Assembly (NCBI RefSeq): GCF_016734905.1 | Contig: NZ_JAERPO010000002.1 | Coordinates: 453,524-517,523 of the forward strand | Length of the DNA stretch: 64,000 nucleotides | Source: Sphingopyxis jiangsuensis | GTDB lineage: Bacteria; Pseudomonadota; Alphaproteobacteria; Sphingomonadales; Sphingomonadaceae | Direction: 5' to 3' | Shown: positions 26,983-35,625 of the stretch, one piece after another | Position numbering within the stretch: position 1 is the first letter of the stretch | Layout: each line of letters opens with the position of its first letter | Notes under the pieces: model-generated | What the model was told of the DNA's origin: nothing | Databases searched by the model: none | What the model saw: only the letters and a program-made list of their open reading frames with translations | Position numbers and translations under genes: made by a program

Positions 26983-27660
26983 TCACACGCACAACGATGC
27001 CGGAAACTGCCTCATCCCCAACGCCGCCGACAGGTCGGCGAGTGCCTGTTCGCCGCTCGTCACCTTGATCGCGTGCATGCCGAGCGCTGCTGCCGGTTTG
27101 CAGTTGATCCCGAGGTCGTCGAGATAGATGCACGCCGCAGGCTCGACCCCCAGCGCGTCGCACATCATGCGGTAAATGCGCGGGTCGGGTTTGCGCACAC
27201 CGACCTTGCTCGATTCGATCACATGGTCGAAGCGCGCCATGATCGCGGCGATCTGCTCGGCATCGGCGGCGGTGCGCGCCATGCCTGCGCCTTGCAGCCC
27301 GGTCTGCTGCGTCGGGACATTGTTGGTGATGCAGCCGACCGTAAAACCCTTCGCCTTCAACGTGTCGAGCGCGGCGACCATCGCGGGGCGCACCGCGCCC
27401 GCAAGCACGGCGAGCACCGCCGCACCCTCGAGCTCGTGCCCCAGTGCGCGCGCCTCTTCGGCAAACATGCGGTCGAACGCCGCTCCGTCGATCTCGGCGC
27501 GCTCGAACAAGGCCCAGGCGTTGCTATCGGGGTTCGCAGCGTTGACGCGGCGGACGAAGTCGCGCGGCAGCCCGCGTTCCTCCTCGAGCCGGTTGAACGC
27601 CTCGAACGGCGAGGACGTAATGACGCCGCCGAAATCGAAGATGACGGTCGAAAAGCTCAT
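26983..27660 (-). CDS. HAD family hydrolase (epoxide hydrolase-like N-terminal type)
   Basis: A 225-aa haloacid dehalogenase-like hydrolase. Motif I is VIFDFGGVITSS, whose first Asp is the nucleophile; motif II is CITNN; the Lys is in SSKVGVRKPDPRIY; and motif IV is IYLDDLGINC. GVITSSPFEAFNRLEEERGLP resembles the HAD part of mammalian soluble epoxide hydrolase. The substrate is unknown. The ATG at 27660 overlaps the DUF2855 stop (ATGA). Confidence 0.88.
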   Translation of the reverse strand: MSFSTVIFDFGGVITSSPFEAFNRLEEERGLPRDFVRRVNAANPDSNAWALFERAEIDGAAFDRMFAEEARALGHELEGAAVLAVLAGAVRPAMVAALDTLKAKGFTVGCITNNVPTQQTGLQGAGMARTAADAEQIAAIMARFDHVIESSKVGVRKPDPRIYRMMCDALGVEPAACIYLDDLGINCKPAAALGMHAIKVTSGEQALADLSAALGMRQFPASLCV

Positions 27661-28760
27661 GGTTCGATGACGATCCCGGCCTTGGGGTTCGGCGTGCCCG
27701 CAAGCATCTCGCGATAGGCTGCAAGTGCGGCGTCGCCGCCGCGGCGCTTGTCGATGGCGGCGAACCGCGGGGCGACCGCCATGAAGGCAAGCCATGCTTC
27801 GGCGATCCTTTTGCCGAACTCGGCGCCGCCCCAGTCGGCGATGCGCTTCTGGCTGCGCCCCGGCGCGAAAAAGCCCTGTCGTTGCGGACCGGGGAGGCCA
27901 TTGTCGTCGGCGCGCGCGTCCCAGTGCGACTTGCCGACGACGATCGACGCTTTGAGATTGTTCCCGAAATGGCTGTGTACCGAGCGCGTTACCGCGCCAT
28001 TGCCTGCCATATCGACAAGCGCGGCAGGTGCGCCGGCGTTGAGCGCGAAAATCTGGTCATAGCTGATCACGCGGTCGTAAATCGCCTGCGCGGCGAGCGC
28101 CTCGACATTCGCTGCGCTCGTGAGCCCGACCGTCTCGGGCCGGTTCGCACGCCGCGCGAGTGAAAAGCCAAGGCCGATCGCCGTCTTGCTCGACGCGCTG
28201 GCGATCAGGATCTGCGCTGCGCCATAATCGCCCTCATCCTCGAACTGGTCGGCGATCAGCCAGCCGGTGAGGAAGAGCGGGCGAAAGACGGGCCAATGGT
28301 CGTGATGCGCGGCGCGATAATCGACGAGCGCGTCGATCCGCTGATATTGGTTATAGATGGGGGGCAGCGTCTTGCGCCGCTGCGTGACGTCGGTGAAGCC
28401 AGCGGGTCCAGCCTTGCCGACGTCGAGCACCGCGTGGCTCGCCATCGGGTAATAGCCATAGAAACGGTCGCCCACCGCGACGCCATCGGCCGCGCTTTCG
28501 GTGACGGTTGCAAAGCCCCAGACAGGCAGGCGCCCGGGCGCATCGCGCTCGGCAAAGAAATCCCAATAGCCCTGGTCGTTGCCGAACAGCCCTGAAGGCT
28601 TGCCGAAGACCGCATAGGTGATGTTGTTCGCGGTCATCGCATAGCTGTCGATGCGCACACGCACCTGCCCGGATTGGAGCGGCGGCGGCGGATCGGCGAC
28701 GAGACTGGCCTGGGTGATATCATCGCGATCGATGTCGATCGCCCAACCGCTGTCATTCAT
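27657..28760 (-). CDS. DUF2855 family protein
   Basis: A 367-aa protein with the look of a medium-chain dehydrogenase (MDR) lacking the zinc motifs: VRVRIDSYAMTANNITYAVFG at the N-terminus and ILIASASSKTAIGLGFSLARRA as the nucleotide-binding site. DUF2855 proteins have no assigned reaction. The ATG at 28760 is preceded by GGAGGGG. It overlaps the HAD gene, suggesting joint use of a small carbonyl or ester compound, which is inference. Confidence 0.82.
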   Translation of the reverse strand: MNDSGWAIDIDRDDITQASLVADPPPPLQSGQVRVRIDSYAMTANNITYAVFGKPSGLFGNDQGYWDFFAERDAPGRLPVWGFATVTESAADGVAVGDRFYGYYPMASHAVLDVGKAGPAGFTDVTQRRKTLPPIYNQYQRIDALVDYRAAHHDHWPVFRPLFLTGWLIADQFEDEGDYGAAQILIASASSKTAIGLGFSLARRANRPETVGLTSAANVEALAAQAIYDRVISYDQIFALNAGAPAALVDMAGNGAVTRSVHSHFGNNLKASIVVGKSHWDARADDNGLPGPQRQGFFAPGRSQKRIADWGGAEFGKRIAEAWLAFMAVAPRFAAIDKRRGGDAALAAYREMLAGTPNPKAGIVIEP

Positions 28761-28836
28761 GAACGCGCCCCTCCGTTTGTTCTGCAAGGAAACCAACCTT
28801 GCAGATGCGGGGAGCGGATTCAACCGCGCGGGGCCG

Positions 28837-29757
28837 TCAATGGGCGAGCGCCAGACCCGGCCGTGCCCAACGCGTCTTCACCAATCGCCCGCTGCCCGAC
28901 AGGGTGATATAGGCATCGCGCATGTCGGCGCCGCCGAAGGCGATGTTGGTCGTGAAGACGTCGTCGGTTGCGACGAACTCGACCAGTTCGCCCGCAGGCG
29001 ACACGACGCTGATCCCGCACTCGCCGATAGTCGCGACGCAGATATTGCCCGACGCCTCCATCGCGAGGCTGTCGAAGAATTTATAGCCCGCGGGGCGATA
29101 GAGCGGGATGCCGGGTCCGCCCGGCCCCGCGGCATCGTCGACCTTGCCCGGGGCGACGATATTGAATTGCGTCAGGCGGCAGGTGTAGGTTTCGGCGGCA
29201 TAAAGCTTCGTTCCGTCAGGCGACAGGCCGATGCCATTGGGGTTGTAGCTCGGGAAGATCACTTCCTCGACGAAACTGCCGTCCGCCTTCGCATAGAAAA
29301 TGCCGACGATGTCGTGGCAACGCTTGTCATAGTCGACTTTGCCATGGTCGGTGAACCAGAAGCCCCCGTGCGCGTCGAACATCAGGTCGTTGGGGCCGCG
29401 CAGGCTGACGCCCTGATCGCCGCTCCGGTAGAGCGTCTCAACCGCGCCGGTGCCGATGTCGATCCGCTCTATCCGCCCGCCTGAATAGTCCCTTGCGATG
29501 CCGTGCGGCGCGAGAAAGCCGTTCGCCTCGACATATTCGAACCCGCCGTTGTTGCAGCAATAGAGCTTGCCGTCGGGGCCGATCGCCAGCCCGTTCGGGC
29601 CGCCGCCGGGCGACGCGATCACTTCCTTGCGTCCGCCCGGCCAGCAGCGCGTGATGCGACCCGCCGCAATCTCGGTGACGATGACGCTGCCGTCGGCCAT
29701 TACCACGGGCGCCTCGGGGAAGCGCAGTCCATCGGCGATCAATTCGAAAGCGGCCAT
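28837..29757 (-). CDS. SMP-30/gluconolactonase-like protein
   Basis: A 306-aa six-bladed beta-propeller of the SMP-30/gluconolactonase/LRE family. Metal-binding positions fit Glu15 in FPEAPV, Asn in GPNDLMFDAHGGFWFTD and Asp/Asn in SYNPNGIGLSPDGTKLY. It would hydrolyse a sugar lactone. No sugar-pathway genes are adjacent, and it is monocistronic on the minus strand. There is no signal peptide. Confidence 0.9.
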   Translation of the reverse strand: MAAFELIADGLRFPEAPVVMADGSVIVTEIAAGRITRCWPGGRKEVIASPGGGPNGLAIGPDGKLYCCNNGGFEYVEANGFLAPHGIARDYSGGRIERIDIGTGAVETLYRSGDQGVSLRGPNDLMFDAHGGFWFTDHGKVDYDKRCHDIVGIFYAKADGSFVEEVIFPSYNPNGIGLSPDGTKLYAAETYTCRLTQFNIVAPGKVDDAAGPGGPGIPLYRPAGYKFFDSLAMEASGNICVATIGECGISVVSPAGELVEFVATDDVFTTNIAFGGADMRDAYITLSGSGRLVKTRWARPGLALAH

Positions 29758-29787
29758 AGTCTCTCCCTCCTCTTGTCATCTCCACCT

Positions 29788-29864
29788 CGTCACCCCGGAC
29801 TTGATCCGGGGTCCATTCTGCGCAGCGAGTGACGAATGGATGCCGGATCACGTCCGGCATGACG
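29788..29864. repeat. Palindromic intergenic repeat, CCCGGACTTGATCCGGG type
   Basis: Two hairpins, one with arms around CCCCGGACTTGATCCGGGG and one around TGCCGGATCACGTCCGGCA, are joined by a spacer with GTCCATTC and GAATGGA. A close relative is at 40245-40317 and related GGCGAAGGCC versions are at 52897 and 59434. Repeats of this kind are common between genes in sphingomonads and relatives. Confidence 0.75.
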
Positions 29865-29915
29865 AAATGGGGTGTCTCCCTTGCTCTTGCTCCGTGGCTG
29901 TGCTTTGCGGCCATC

Positions 29916-30515
29916 ATGCCCGTTCGCACGCTCTTCGCCACCCCTTTCTTCGAAGCCGACATCGGATCGGACGCGCTTCTGGACGAACTCGAACATAGCT
30001 GCCACCTGCTCGCCGAAGAGGACGCCGCCGGGCGCCGCTGGAGCCGCGAGCATGGCTATAAGGGCTACACCAGTTACGCGAGCCTCGCCGACCTGCCCGA
30101 ACGCGATCCCGCCTGCGCCGACCTCAAGCGGCTGCTCGACAAGCAGGTGCGCGCTTTTGCAAAGGCGTGCCATTTCGATTTGGCGAAGCCGCTCAGGCTC
30201 GACAGCCTGTGGGTCAATATCCTCAAACCCGGTGGCACGCACAGCGGGCATATCCACCCGCACAGCATCGTGTCGGGCACCTTCTATGTCGCGGTGCCGC
30301 CCGGGTCGGGCGCGCTCAAGCTGGAGGACCCGCGGCTCGCTATGCTGATGGCGGCGCCGGGGCGCACCGACGACGCGCCCGAACATCTGCTCCCCTTCGT
30401 CTATGCCGAACCCGCGGCGGGGCGCGTCTTTCTGTGGGAAAGCTGGCTGCGGCACGAAGTGATGCCGCACTCCGGCAAGGGCGAGCGAATTAGTATCAGC
30501 TTTAACTATCGCTGA
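29916..30515 (+). CDS. 2OG-Fe(II) oxygenase-like protein (TIGR02466 type)
   Basis: A 199-aa protein with a double-stranded beta-helix fold. The iron ligands are likely the His and acidic residues in GTHSGHIHPHSIVSGTFYV and the distal His in LRHEVMPH, followed by the Arg of RISISFNYR that binds 2-oxoglutarate. The substrate is unknown. I chose the ATG at 29916 because the longer frame enters the upstream repeat. Confidence 0.8.
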   Translation: MPVRTLFATPFFEADIGSDALLDELEHSCHLLAEEDAAGRRWSREHGYKGYTSYASLADLPERDPACADLKRLLDKQVRAFAKACHFDLAKPLRLDSLWVNILKPGGTHSGHIHPHSIVSGTFYVAVPPGSGALKLEDPRLAMLMAAPGRTDDAPEHLLPFVYAEPAAGRVFLWESWLRHEVMPHSGKGERISISFNYR

Positions 30516-30572
30516 TCGCGCCTATATCGCTCGCACTGACCAATCTCCCCACGGATCAGACAGGAAATGCCC

Positions 30573-32012
30573 ATGACCGACACCGCCACCTATGACGCCG
30601 ACCTCCAGCTTTTCATCGCGGGCGAGTGGCGCGGGGGCGAGGCGCGCGAGGCGCGGCCGGTGTTCAACCCCGCAACCGCCGACACCATCGCCGAACTACC
30701 GGTGGCAACCGCCGCCGACCTCGACGAGGCGCTTGCCGCGGCCGAGCGCGGCTGGCCGCTGTGGCGCGCGAAGAGCTTCGACGAGCGCGCCGCGCTGATG
30801 CACAAGGCCGCGGGACTGATCCGCGAACGTGCCGACCATATCGCGACGCTGCTCACGCTCGAACAGGGCAAGCCGCTTGCAGAGGCGCGCGGCGAGGTAT
30901 TGTCGGCGGCGGGGCTGTTCGACTATTTCGCCGAACAGGGCAAGCGCATCGAAGGCCGTGTCCTCCAGCGGCCCGCAGGGCAGCGCGCGATGGTGCTCAA
31001 GCAGCCCGTCGGCCCGGTCGCGGCGTTCAGCCCGTGGAACTTCCCGGTCAATCTGATGGTAAAGAAGATTGCCCCCGCGCTCGCCGCGGGCTGCGTCGTG
31101 ATCGCGAAGGCGCCCGAGGAAACGCCCGGCTGCACCAGCGCGATCATGCGCTGCATCGCCGATGCAGGCATCCCCGGCGACGCCGCCCAGCTCGTCTATG
31201 GCAATCCCGACATGATCAGCCGCCACCTGCTCGGAAGCCCGGTGATCCGCAAGGTCAGCTTCACCGGATCGACCGCGGTCGGCAAGCATCTGATGAAACT
31301 CGCGGCCGACAATGTGCAGCGTATCACGATGGAACTCGGCGGCCATGCGCCGGTGCTGATCTTTGACGATTGCGACCTCGACGCGACGCTCGACCGCGTC
31401 GTCGCGCAGAAGTTCCGCAACGCGGGCCAGGTCTGCGTGTCGCCGACGCGCTTCTATGTGCAGCAGGGCATCTATGACGCCTTCGTCAAGGGCTTTGCCG
31501 AGCGCACCGCCAAGGTCCGCGTCGGAAGCGGGCTCGATGCCAACACGCAGATGGGGCCGCTCGCGAACGAGCGCCGTATCCCCGCGCTCGAGGCGATGAT
31601 CGCCGACGCGACCGCCAGGGGCGCGCGCGTCGTCGCGGGCGGCGGTCGCGGCGAGGGCGGCTATTTCTTCCAGCCGACCGCGCTCGCCGACGTGCCGGTC
31701 GACGCCGATGCGATGAACCACGAACCCTTCGGCCCGATGGCGCTGATACGCCCCTTCGCGACCGAAGAGGATGCACTCGAACAGGCGAACCGGCTGCCCT
31801 ATGGCCTCGCCGCTTTTGCCTTCACCGAGAACGGCCGCCGCATCAATCGAATTGCCGACGGGATCGAAAGCGGGATGGTGGGGATCAACAGCTTCGTCAT
31901 TTCAAGCCACGACATGCCCTTTGGCGGGATCAAGCAGTCGGGCTTCGGCAGCGAAAGCGGCCCCGAAGGACTCGACGGCTATCTCGTCACCAAGGCGGTG
32001 CATATTTATTGA
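30573..32012 (+). CDS. NAD(P)-dependent succinate-semialdehyde dehydrogenase-like ALDH
   Basis: A 479-aa aldehyde dehydrogenase that oxidises an aldehyde to the acid with NAD(P). Catalytic Cys288 is in NAGQVCVSPTRF and the general base Glu254 in ELGGHAP; the Rossmann motif is FTGSTAVGKH. It is most similar in pattern to succinate or alpha-ketoglutarate semialdehyde dehydrogenases. The start at 30573 has an AGGAA site seven bases upstream; an ATG at 30567 is less likely. No gab or pathway neighbours are nearby. Confidence 0.9.
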   Translation: MTDTATYDADLQLFIAGEWRGGEAREARPVFNPATADTIAELPVATAADLDEALAAAERGWPLWRAKSFDERAALMHKAAGLIRERADHIATLLTLEQGKPLAEARGEVLSAAGLFDYFAEQGKRIEGRVLQRPAGQRAMVLKQPVGPVAAFSPWNFPVNLMVKKIAPALAAGCVVIAKAPEETPGCTSAIMRCIADAGIPGDAAQLVYGNPDMISRHLLGSPVIRKVSFTGSTAVGKHLMKLAADNVQRITMELGGHAPVLIFDDCDLDATLDRVVAQKFRNAGQVCVSPTRFYVQQGIYDAFVKGFAERTAKVRVGSGLDANTQMGPLANERRIPALEAMIADATARGARVVAGGGRGEGGYFFQPTALADVPVDADAMNHEPFGPMALIRPFATEEDALEQANRLPYGLAAFAFTENGRRINRIADGIESGMVGINSFVISSHDMPFGGIKQSGFGSESGPEGLDGYLVTKAVHIY

Positions 32013-32116
32013 GCGCCGCACGGCACCGAGGTGAATAGCGGCTTGGGGGTGGGGAGCGGACGTTTCCTGTTTGATGGCAGAAATCGGTCCTAAACAGCCC
32101 TCATTGCCAGCGACGT

Positions 32117-32878
32117 TCAACCCCGCTCCAGCGCCACGAAATCGCGCCCCAGCGGCGCCAGATGCGCACCGCCGTCGACAAAGATCGTCTGCCCCGTCAC
32201 CGACTCGGCGCGCGCGAGATACACGACCGCATCCGCGACCTGATCGGGGCGCGGCAGGGCCTTTAATGGCATCCGACCAGCGAGCCGCTCGACCTGCGCC
32301 GCGCTGTAATCGTCGGTCGCGAGCGTCAGCCCCGGCGCGACGGCGTTGACGCGTGCGCGGTCGCCGAAGGCGACGGCAAGCGTCGCGGTCGCCTGCCACA
32401 GCGCCGATTTCGACAGGCTATAGGCAAGCTGGTCGGGCACCGGATTGGCGACGCGCTGATCGAGGATGTGGACGATTGCGGGCCGCGCATCGGGGGTGCT
32501 GGCGGCGACGAGCGCCTTTGCAAGCATTACCGGCGCGTGATGATTGACCTGCATCATTTCGGCGAGCGCGGCGTGCGACAGATCGCCCCACTCGCCCTCG
32601 GCGAACAGCGCGGCATTGTTGACGAGCAGGTCGGGTGCGCGGCCAAAGGCTTCGACGACCGCGGGGACCAGCCCCTCCACCGCCGCCGGGTCTGCCAGAT
32701 CGGCAGCAAAGCGCCGGCACTCGGCGCCGGTATCGGCGAGCGCGTCGGCAAGCACCGCGTCGGCCTCGCCCGGGCTGCGCTTGTGGATCGCGAGCGCATA
32801 GCCTTCGCGCGCCAGCCGCGCGGCGATCGCCGCGCCGACGCGGTGCAGACCGCCGGTGACAAGTGCCAGCCGCTGCAT
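32117..32878 (-). CDS. Short-chain reductase with pteridine-reductase motif (FolM-like)
   Basis: A 253-aa SDR. The N-terminal cofactor motif is T8-G-G-L-H-R13-V-G15, which is TGX3RXG, the form seen in pteridine reductases and FolM rather than TGX3GXG. The active-site YxxxK is AYSLSK, with NNAALF as the structural motif. The ATG at 32878 overlaps the stop of the preceding folB gene, so they are co-translated. I infer reduction of dihydromonapterin or a folate intermediate, but the substrate is not proven. Confidence 0.78.
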   Translation of the reverse strand: MQRLALVTGGLHRVGAAIAARLAREGYALAIHKRSPGEADAVLADALADTGAECRRFAADLADPAAVEGLVPAVVEAFGRAPDLLVNNAALFAEGEWGDLSHAALAEMMQVNHHAPVMLAKALVAASTPDARPAIVHILDQRVANPVPDQLAYSLSKSALWQATATLAVAFGDRARVNAVAPGLTLATDDYSAAQVERLAGRMPLKALPRPDQVADAVVYLARAESVTGQTIFVDGGAHLAPLGRDFVALERG

Positions 32879-33261
32879 CACGGACGCCACTGCGCGCGGC
32901 TCCGCCGCATCGTGATGCCGATCTGTTCGCCCTCCTCGGCAATCGCGAGCTTGACGATCTTCACCTCGACCTCCTCGACCTTGTCGTCCTGCAGGAAGAG
33001 CGTGTCGATGATGTGGTCGGCGACGCTTTCGATCAGCACGAAATGCACATCCTTGGGGATGCCCTCGGTCGCCGCGAATTTCAGGTTCATGTAATTTTTC
33101 GACCGGCTGAGCGGCGTCGTCGGCTCATAATGATCGGCCATCGCCAGCCGCGCGCGGACGGAGATGCGCAATGGCTGCGGCAGGTGCGTCTCTTCGGAAT
33201 AGATTCCGGTGAGCACCTGGACGGTCAAGCCGTCGACTTCGAGCCACAATTGATCGGTCAC
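32878..33261 (-). CDS. folB: Dihydroneopterin aldolase family protein
   Basis: A 127-aa FolB/FolX-type protein. It opens with LEVDGLTVQVLTGIYSEETHLPQPLRISV, in which the Glu of the YSEE loop is the substrate-binding acid, and continues with LIESVADHIIDTLF and VEVKIVKLAIAEEGEQIGI, which holds the catalytic Lys. It retains the tunnelling fold and cleaves dihydroneopterin in folate synthesis. It could also be a FolX-type epimerase. It is paired with a FolM-like reductase and is divergent from the GNAT gene. Confidence 0.85.
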   Translation of the reverse strand: MTDQLWLEVDGLTVQVLTGIYSEETHLPQPLRISVRARLAMADHYEPTTPLSRSKNYMNLKFAATEGIPKDVHFVLIESVADHIIDTLFLQDDKVEEVEVKIVKLAIAEEGEQIGITMRRSRAQWRP

Positions 33262-33351
33262 AAGAAAATCCTGTCTGGAGGACGCGACATTCGGCTTTGC
33301 ATCGCCGCCGCGCGCCCCTAAAGCGCCGCCGCATTAGCGAAAGGGCGCGCG

Positions 33352-33855
33352 TTGGTCGAGTTACTTCCATTGGCGGAGATTGCACCGCAGGCGGTCGAGG
33401 ATTTGCTCGACGCGGCATTCGGCGCCGACCGCTTCGCCCGCACCGCCTATCGGCTTCGCGAGGGCGCCAGCGCCATCCCTGCGCTCAGCTTTGCGCTGGT
33501 GTCCGAAGGCGCGCTCGTCGCGACGATCCAATGCTGGCCGGTCGCGCACCGCGCCCCCAATGGCACCGTCACCCCGCTCGTGATGGTCGGCCCGGTCGCC
33601 GTGCGCCCCGACGCGCAGCGCGGCGGGCACGGCCGCCGGCTGATGGACCATATGCTCGCCGCCGCCGAAAGCGCGGCCGACGGCGCGCTGATGATGATTG
33701 GCGACCCCGAATATTACGGCCGCTTCTTCGGCTTCACCGCCGAAGCAACGGGCAAATGGGACTTGCCCGGTCCCTATGAAAAGCACCGCCTGCTTGCGCG
33801 CGACGTCAACGGGCATGACGTTCCGGCAGGCGAGGGGATGGTCGGGCCGCGTTAG
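33352..33855 (+). CDS. GNAT family N-acetyltransferase
   Basis: A 167-aa acetyltransferase. The acetyl-CoA motif reads VGPVAVRPDAQRGGHGRRLMD (QRGGHGR is the pyrophosphate loop). The substrate is unknown. The start codon is TTG at 33352, with AGGG upstream; no ATG lies nearby in frame before the domain. Neighbours are divergent folB and the convergent LysR gene. Confidence 0.85.
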   Translation: MVELLPLAEIAPQAVEDLLDAAFGADRFARTAYRLREGASAIPALSFALVSEGALVATIQCWPVAHRAPNGTVTPLVMVGPVAVRPDAQRGGHGRRLMDHMLAAAESAADGALMMIGDPEYYGRFFGFTAEATGKWDLPGPYEKHRLLARDVNGHDVPAGEGMVGPR

Positions 33856-33930
33856 GTCGAGCACTTGGTCGGCGGAACGTCGGCTTGAGGGTGGAAAGAA
33901 TGCCCGGAAATCGATCGCACCCTGCCCTCA

Positions 33931-34824
33931 TCATGCGCCTGCCGCCGCGAGGTTCAGCTTAGCCGCGCGGTCGAATATCTGCGTGAGCACGGGCTCGGTG
34001 TCGGCGACGCGCATTGCGACGTGGAACTCGACGGGCGCGAGGGCGGGCATGGCGGCGATTTCGACGAGCGCGCCGCTTTCGACTTCGCCGCGCACCATCG
34101 GTCGCGGGAAGATGCCGATGCCGCCCCCGGCGCGCGCGATGTCGATCATCGTGCGCGCATTGTTGCAGAGATTGAGCGACTTTTGCGCAATGCGCGACGC
34201 CGCGATCGCCTCGCGCATCCGGCCGTGGATCGGCGAGTGGCTGGCGAGCGACCAGACCGGCAGCATCGCCGCGCCGCCCGCAAAGGCCGCAGCGACTGCG
34301 GGGCTTGCGAGCCAGACCAGTTCGACCTCGCCGATCGGGCTGGTCTTGAGCGCGGGGTGCGCGATCGGGCCGGCGGCAAAGGCGAGGTCGGTGCGCCCGG
34401 TGAGCAATTGCTGGATGAGATTGGCGGTAAGGTCGATCTCGATCTCCAGCCCGACACCCGGCATATCGGCCTTGAGTTCGGCGACGAAGGGCGGGAGGCA
34501 GCTCGCCGCCGCAATCTCGCCCGCGCCGATGCGTACCACCCCGCTCGCCTCGCCGAAGCCGCCGCTGCCGAGCAGCGCCTGCTCCATCTCGCGAAGCAGC
34601 GGCGCGCAGTCGCGCACCAGCTTGCGCCCCGCCGGAGTGAGCGCCATGCCGCGCCCGTCGCGCCGGAACAGCGTCGCGCCGACGCGCTGCTCAAGCTCGC
34701 GCATCCGCGCCGACACCGCGGGCTGCGTCGTGTTGAGCCGCTCGGCCGCCGCCGAGAAGGTCCCGAGCCGTTCGATCCACAGCAGGGTTTCGAGATGGTA
34801 GATCGAAATTCGATTGATAGACAT
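33931..34824 (-). CDS. LysR-type transcriptional regulator
   Basis: A 297-aa regulator with an N-terminal winged helix-turn-helix (LGTFSAAAERLNTTQPAVSARMRELEQRVGATLF) and a substrate-binding domain. It is divergent from scoAB across an 87-base AT-rich gap, the usual arrangement for control of the adjacent operon. The ligand may be a ketoacid or CoA ester by context. This is inference. Confidence 0.92.
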   Translation of the reverse strand: MSINRISIYHLETLLWIERLGTFSAAAERLNTTQPAVSARMRELEQRVGATLFRRDGRGMALTPAGRKLVRDCAPLLREMEQALLGSGGFGEASGVVRIGAGEIAAASCLPPFVAELKADMPGVGLEIEIDLTANLIQQLLTGRTDLAFAAGPIAHPALKTSPIGEVELVWLASPAVAAAFAGGAAMLPVWSLASHSPIHGRMREAIAASRIAQKSLNLCNNARTMIDIARAGGGIGIFPRPMVRGEVESGALVEIAAMPALAPVEFHVAMRVADTEPVLTQIFDRAAKLNLAAAGA

Positions 34825-34911
34825 CAGTTATGAATAATCGAAAATTAGAACAATTAGAATTGATGAATTATTTGCGCCAATGTCGCACGCGACACGAGAG
34901 GAGGCCGACCT
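34825..34911. promoter_or_regulatory. Divergent LysR/scoA control region
   Basis: The gap is strikingly AT-rich compared with its surroundings. It holds AATT-N5-AATT (in AATTAGAACAATTAG) and outer AATAATC and GAATTATT arms, a plausible LysR operator. A strong GAGGAGG ribosome-binding site precedes scoA. Confidence 0.5.
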
Positions 34912-35625
34912 ATGGCGAATAAGCGATATCCCGACGCGGCGGCGGCGCTCGACGGGCTTTTGTTCGATGGCATGCATATTTGCGCGGGCGGTTTCGGCCT
35001 GTGCGGCATCCCCGAGCGGCTGATCGACGCGATCCGCGACGCGGGCGTCAAGGACCTCACCATCGCGAGCAACAATGCCGGCATCGACGGTGAAGGGCTG
35101 GGCAAGCTGCTGCGCACGCGGCAGGTCAAGAAAATGATCTCCTCCTATGTCGGCGAGAACAAGGAGTTCGAGCGGCAATATCTGGCAGGCGAGCTCGAGG
35201 TCGAATTCTGCCCGCAGGGGACGCTCGCCGAACGCTGCCGCGCGGGCGGCGCGGGTATCCCCGGCTTTTATACCAAGACCGGCGTCGGCACGCTCGTCGC
35301 CGAGGGCAAGGAAGTAAAGAGTTTCGACGGCGAGGATTATATCCTCGAACGCGGCATCTTTGCCGACCTCGCGATCATCAAGGGATGGAAAGCCGACGAG
35401 AGCGGGAACCTGATTTTCCGCAAGACCGCGCGCAACTTCAACCAGCCGATGGCAACCGCGGCGAAAATCTGCGTCGCCGAGGTCGAGGAAATCGTCCCCG
35501 TCGGCAGCCTCGACCCCGACTGTGTCCACCTGCCCGGCATTTATGTGAAGCGCATGATCGTCGGCGCGCCCTATGACAAGAAGATCGAATTCCGAACCGT
35601 CCGCGAGCGGGAGGATGCACAATGA
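34912..35625 (+). CDS. scoA: 3-oxoacid CoA-transferase subunit A
   Basis: A 237-aa family I CoA-transferase alpha subunit. [17 protein letters not shown] near the start and FTVGxG-type segments fit ScoA (succinyl-CoA:3-ketoacid CoA transferase), which uses succinyl-CoA to activate acetoacetate. It overlaps scoB by four bases (ATGA) and is likely regulated by the divergent LysR protein. Confidence 0.93.
   Translation: MANKRYPDAAAALDGLLFDGMHICAGGFGLCGIPERLIDAIRDAGVKDLTIASNNAGIDGEGLGKLLRTRQVKKMISSYVGENKEFERQYLAGELEVEFCPQGTLAERCRAGGAGIPGFYTKTGVGTLVAEGKEVKSFDGEDYILERGIFADLAIIKGWKADESGNLIFRKTARNFNQPMATAAKICVAEVEEIVPVGSLDPDCVHLPGIYVKRMIVGAPYDKKIEFRTVREREDAQ

Noticed and set aside
29758-29915. A coding extension of the 2OG oxygenase-like gene upstream of 29916.
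   Set aside because: This part is a palindromic repeat and its translation does not fit the family.
32013-32116. A gene or riboswitch in the gap after the semialdehyde dehydrogenase.
   Set aside because: Only a short GC-rich stretch with a weak GGCTTGGGGGTGG-type motif, also loosely seen near 33880, is present. No structure or frame supports a feature.
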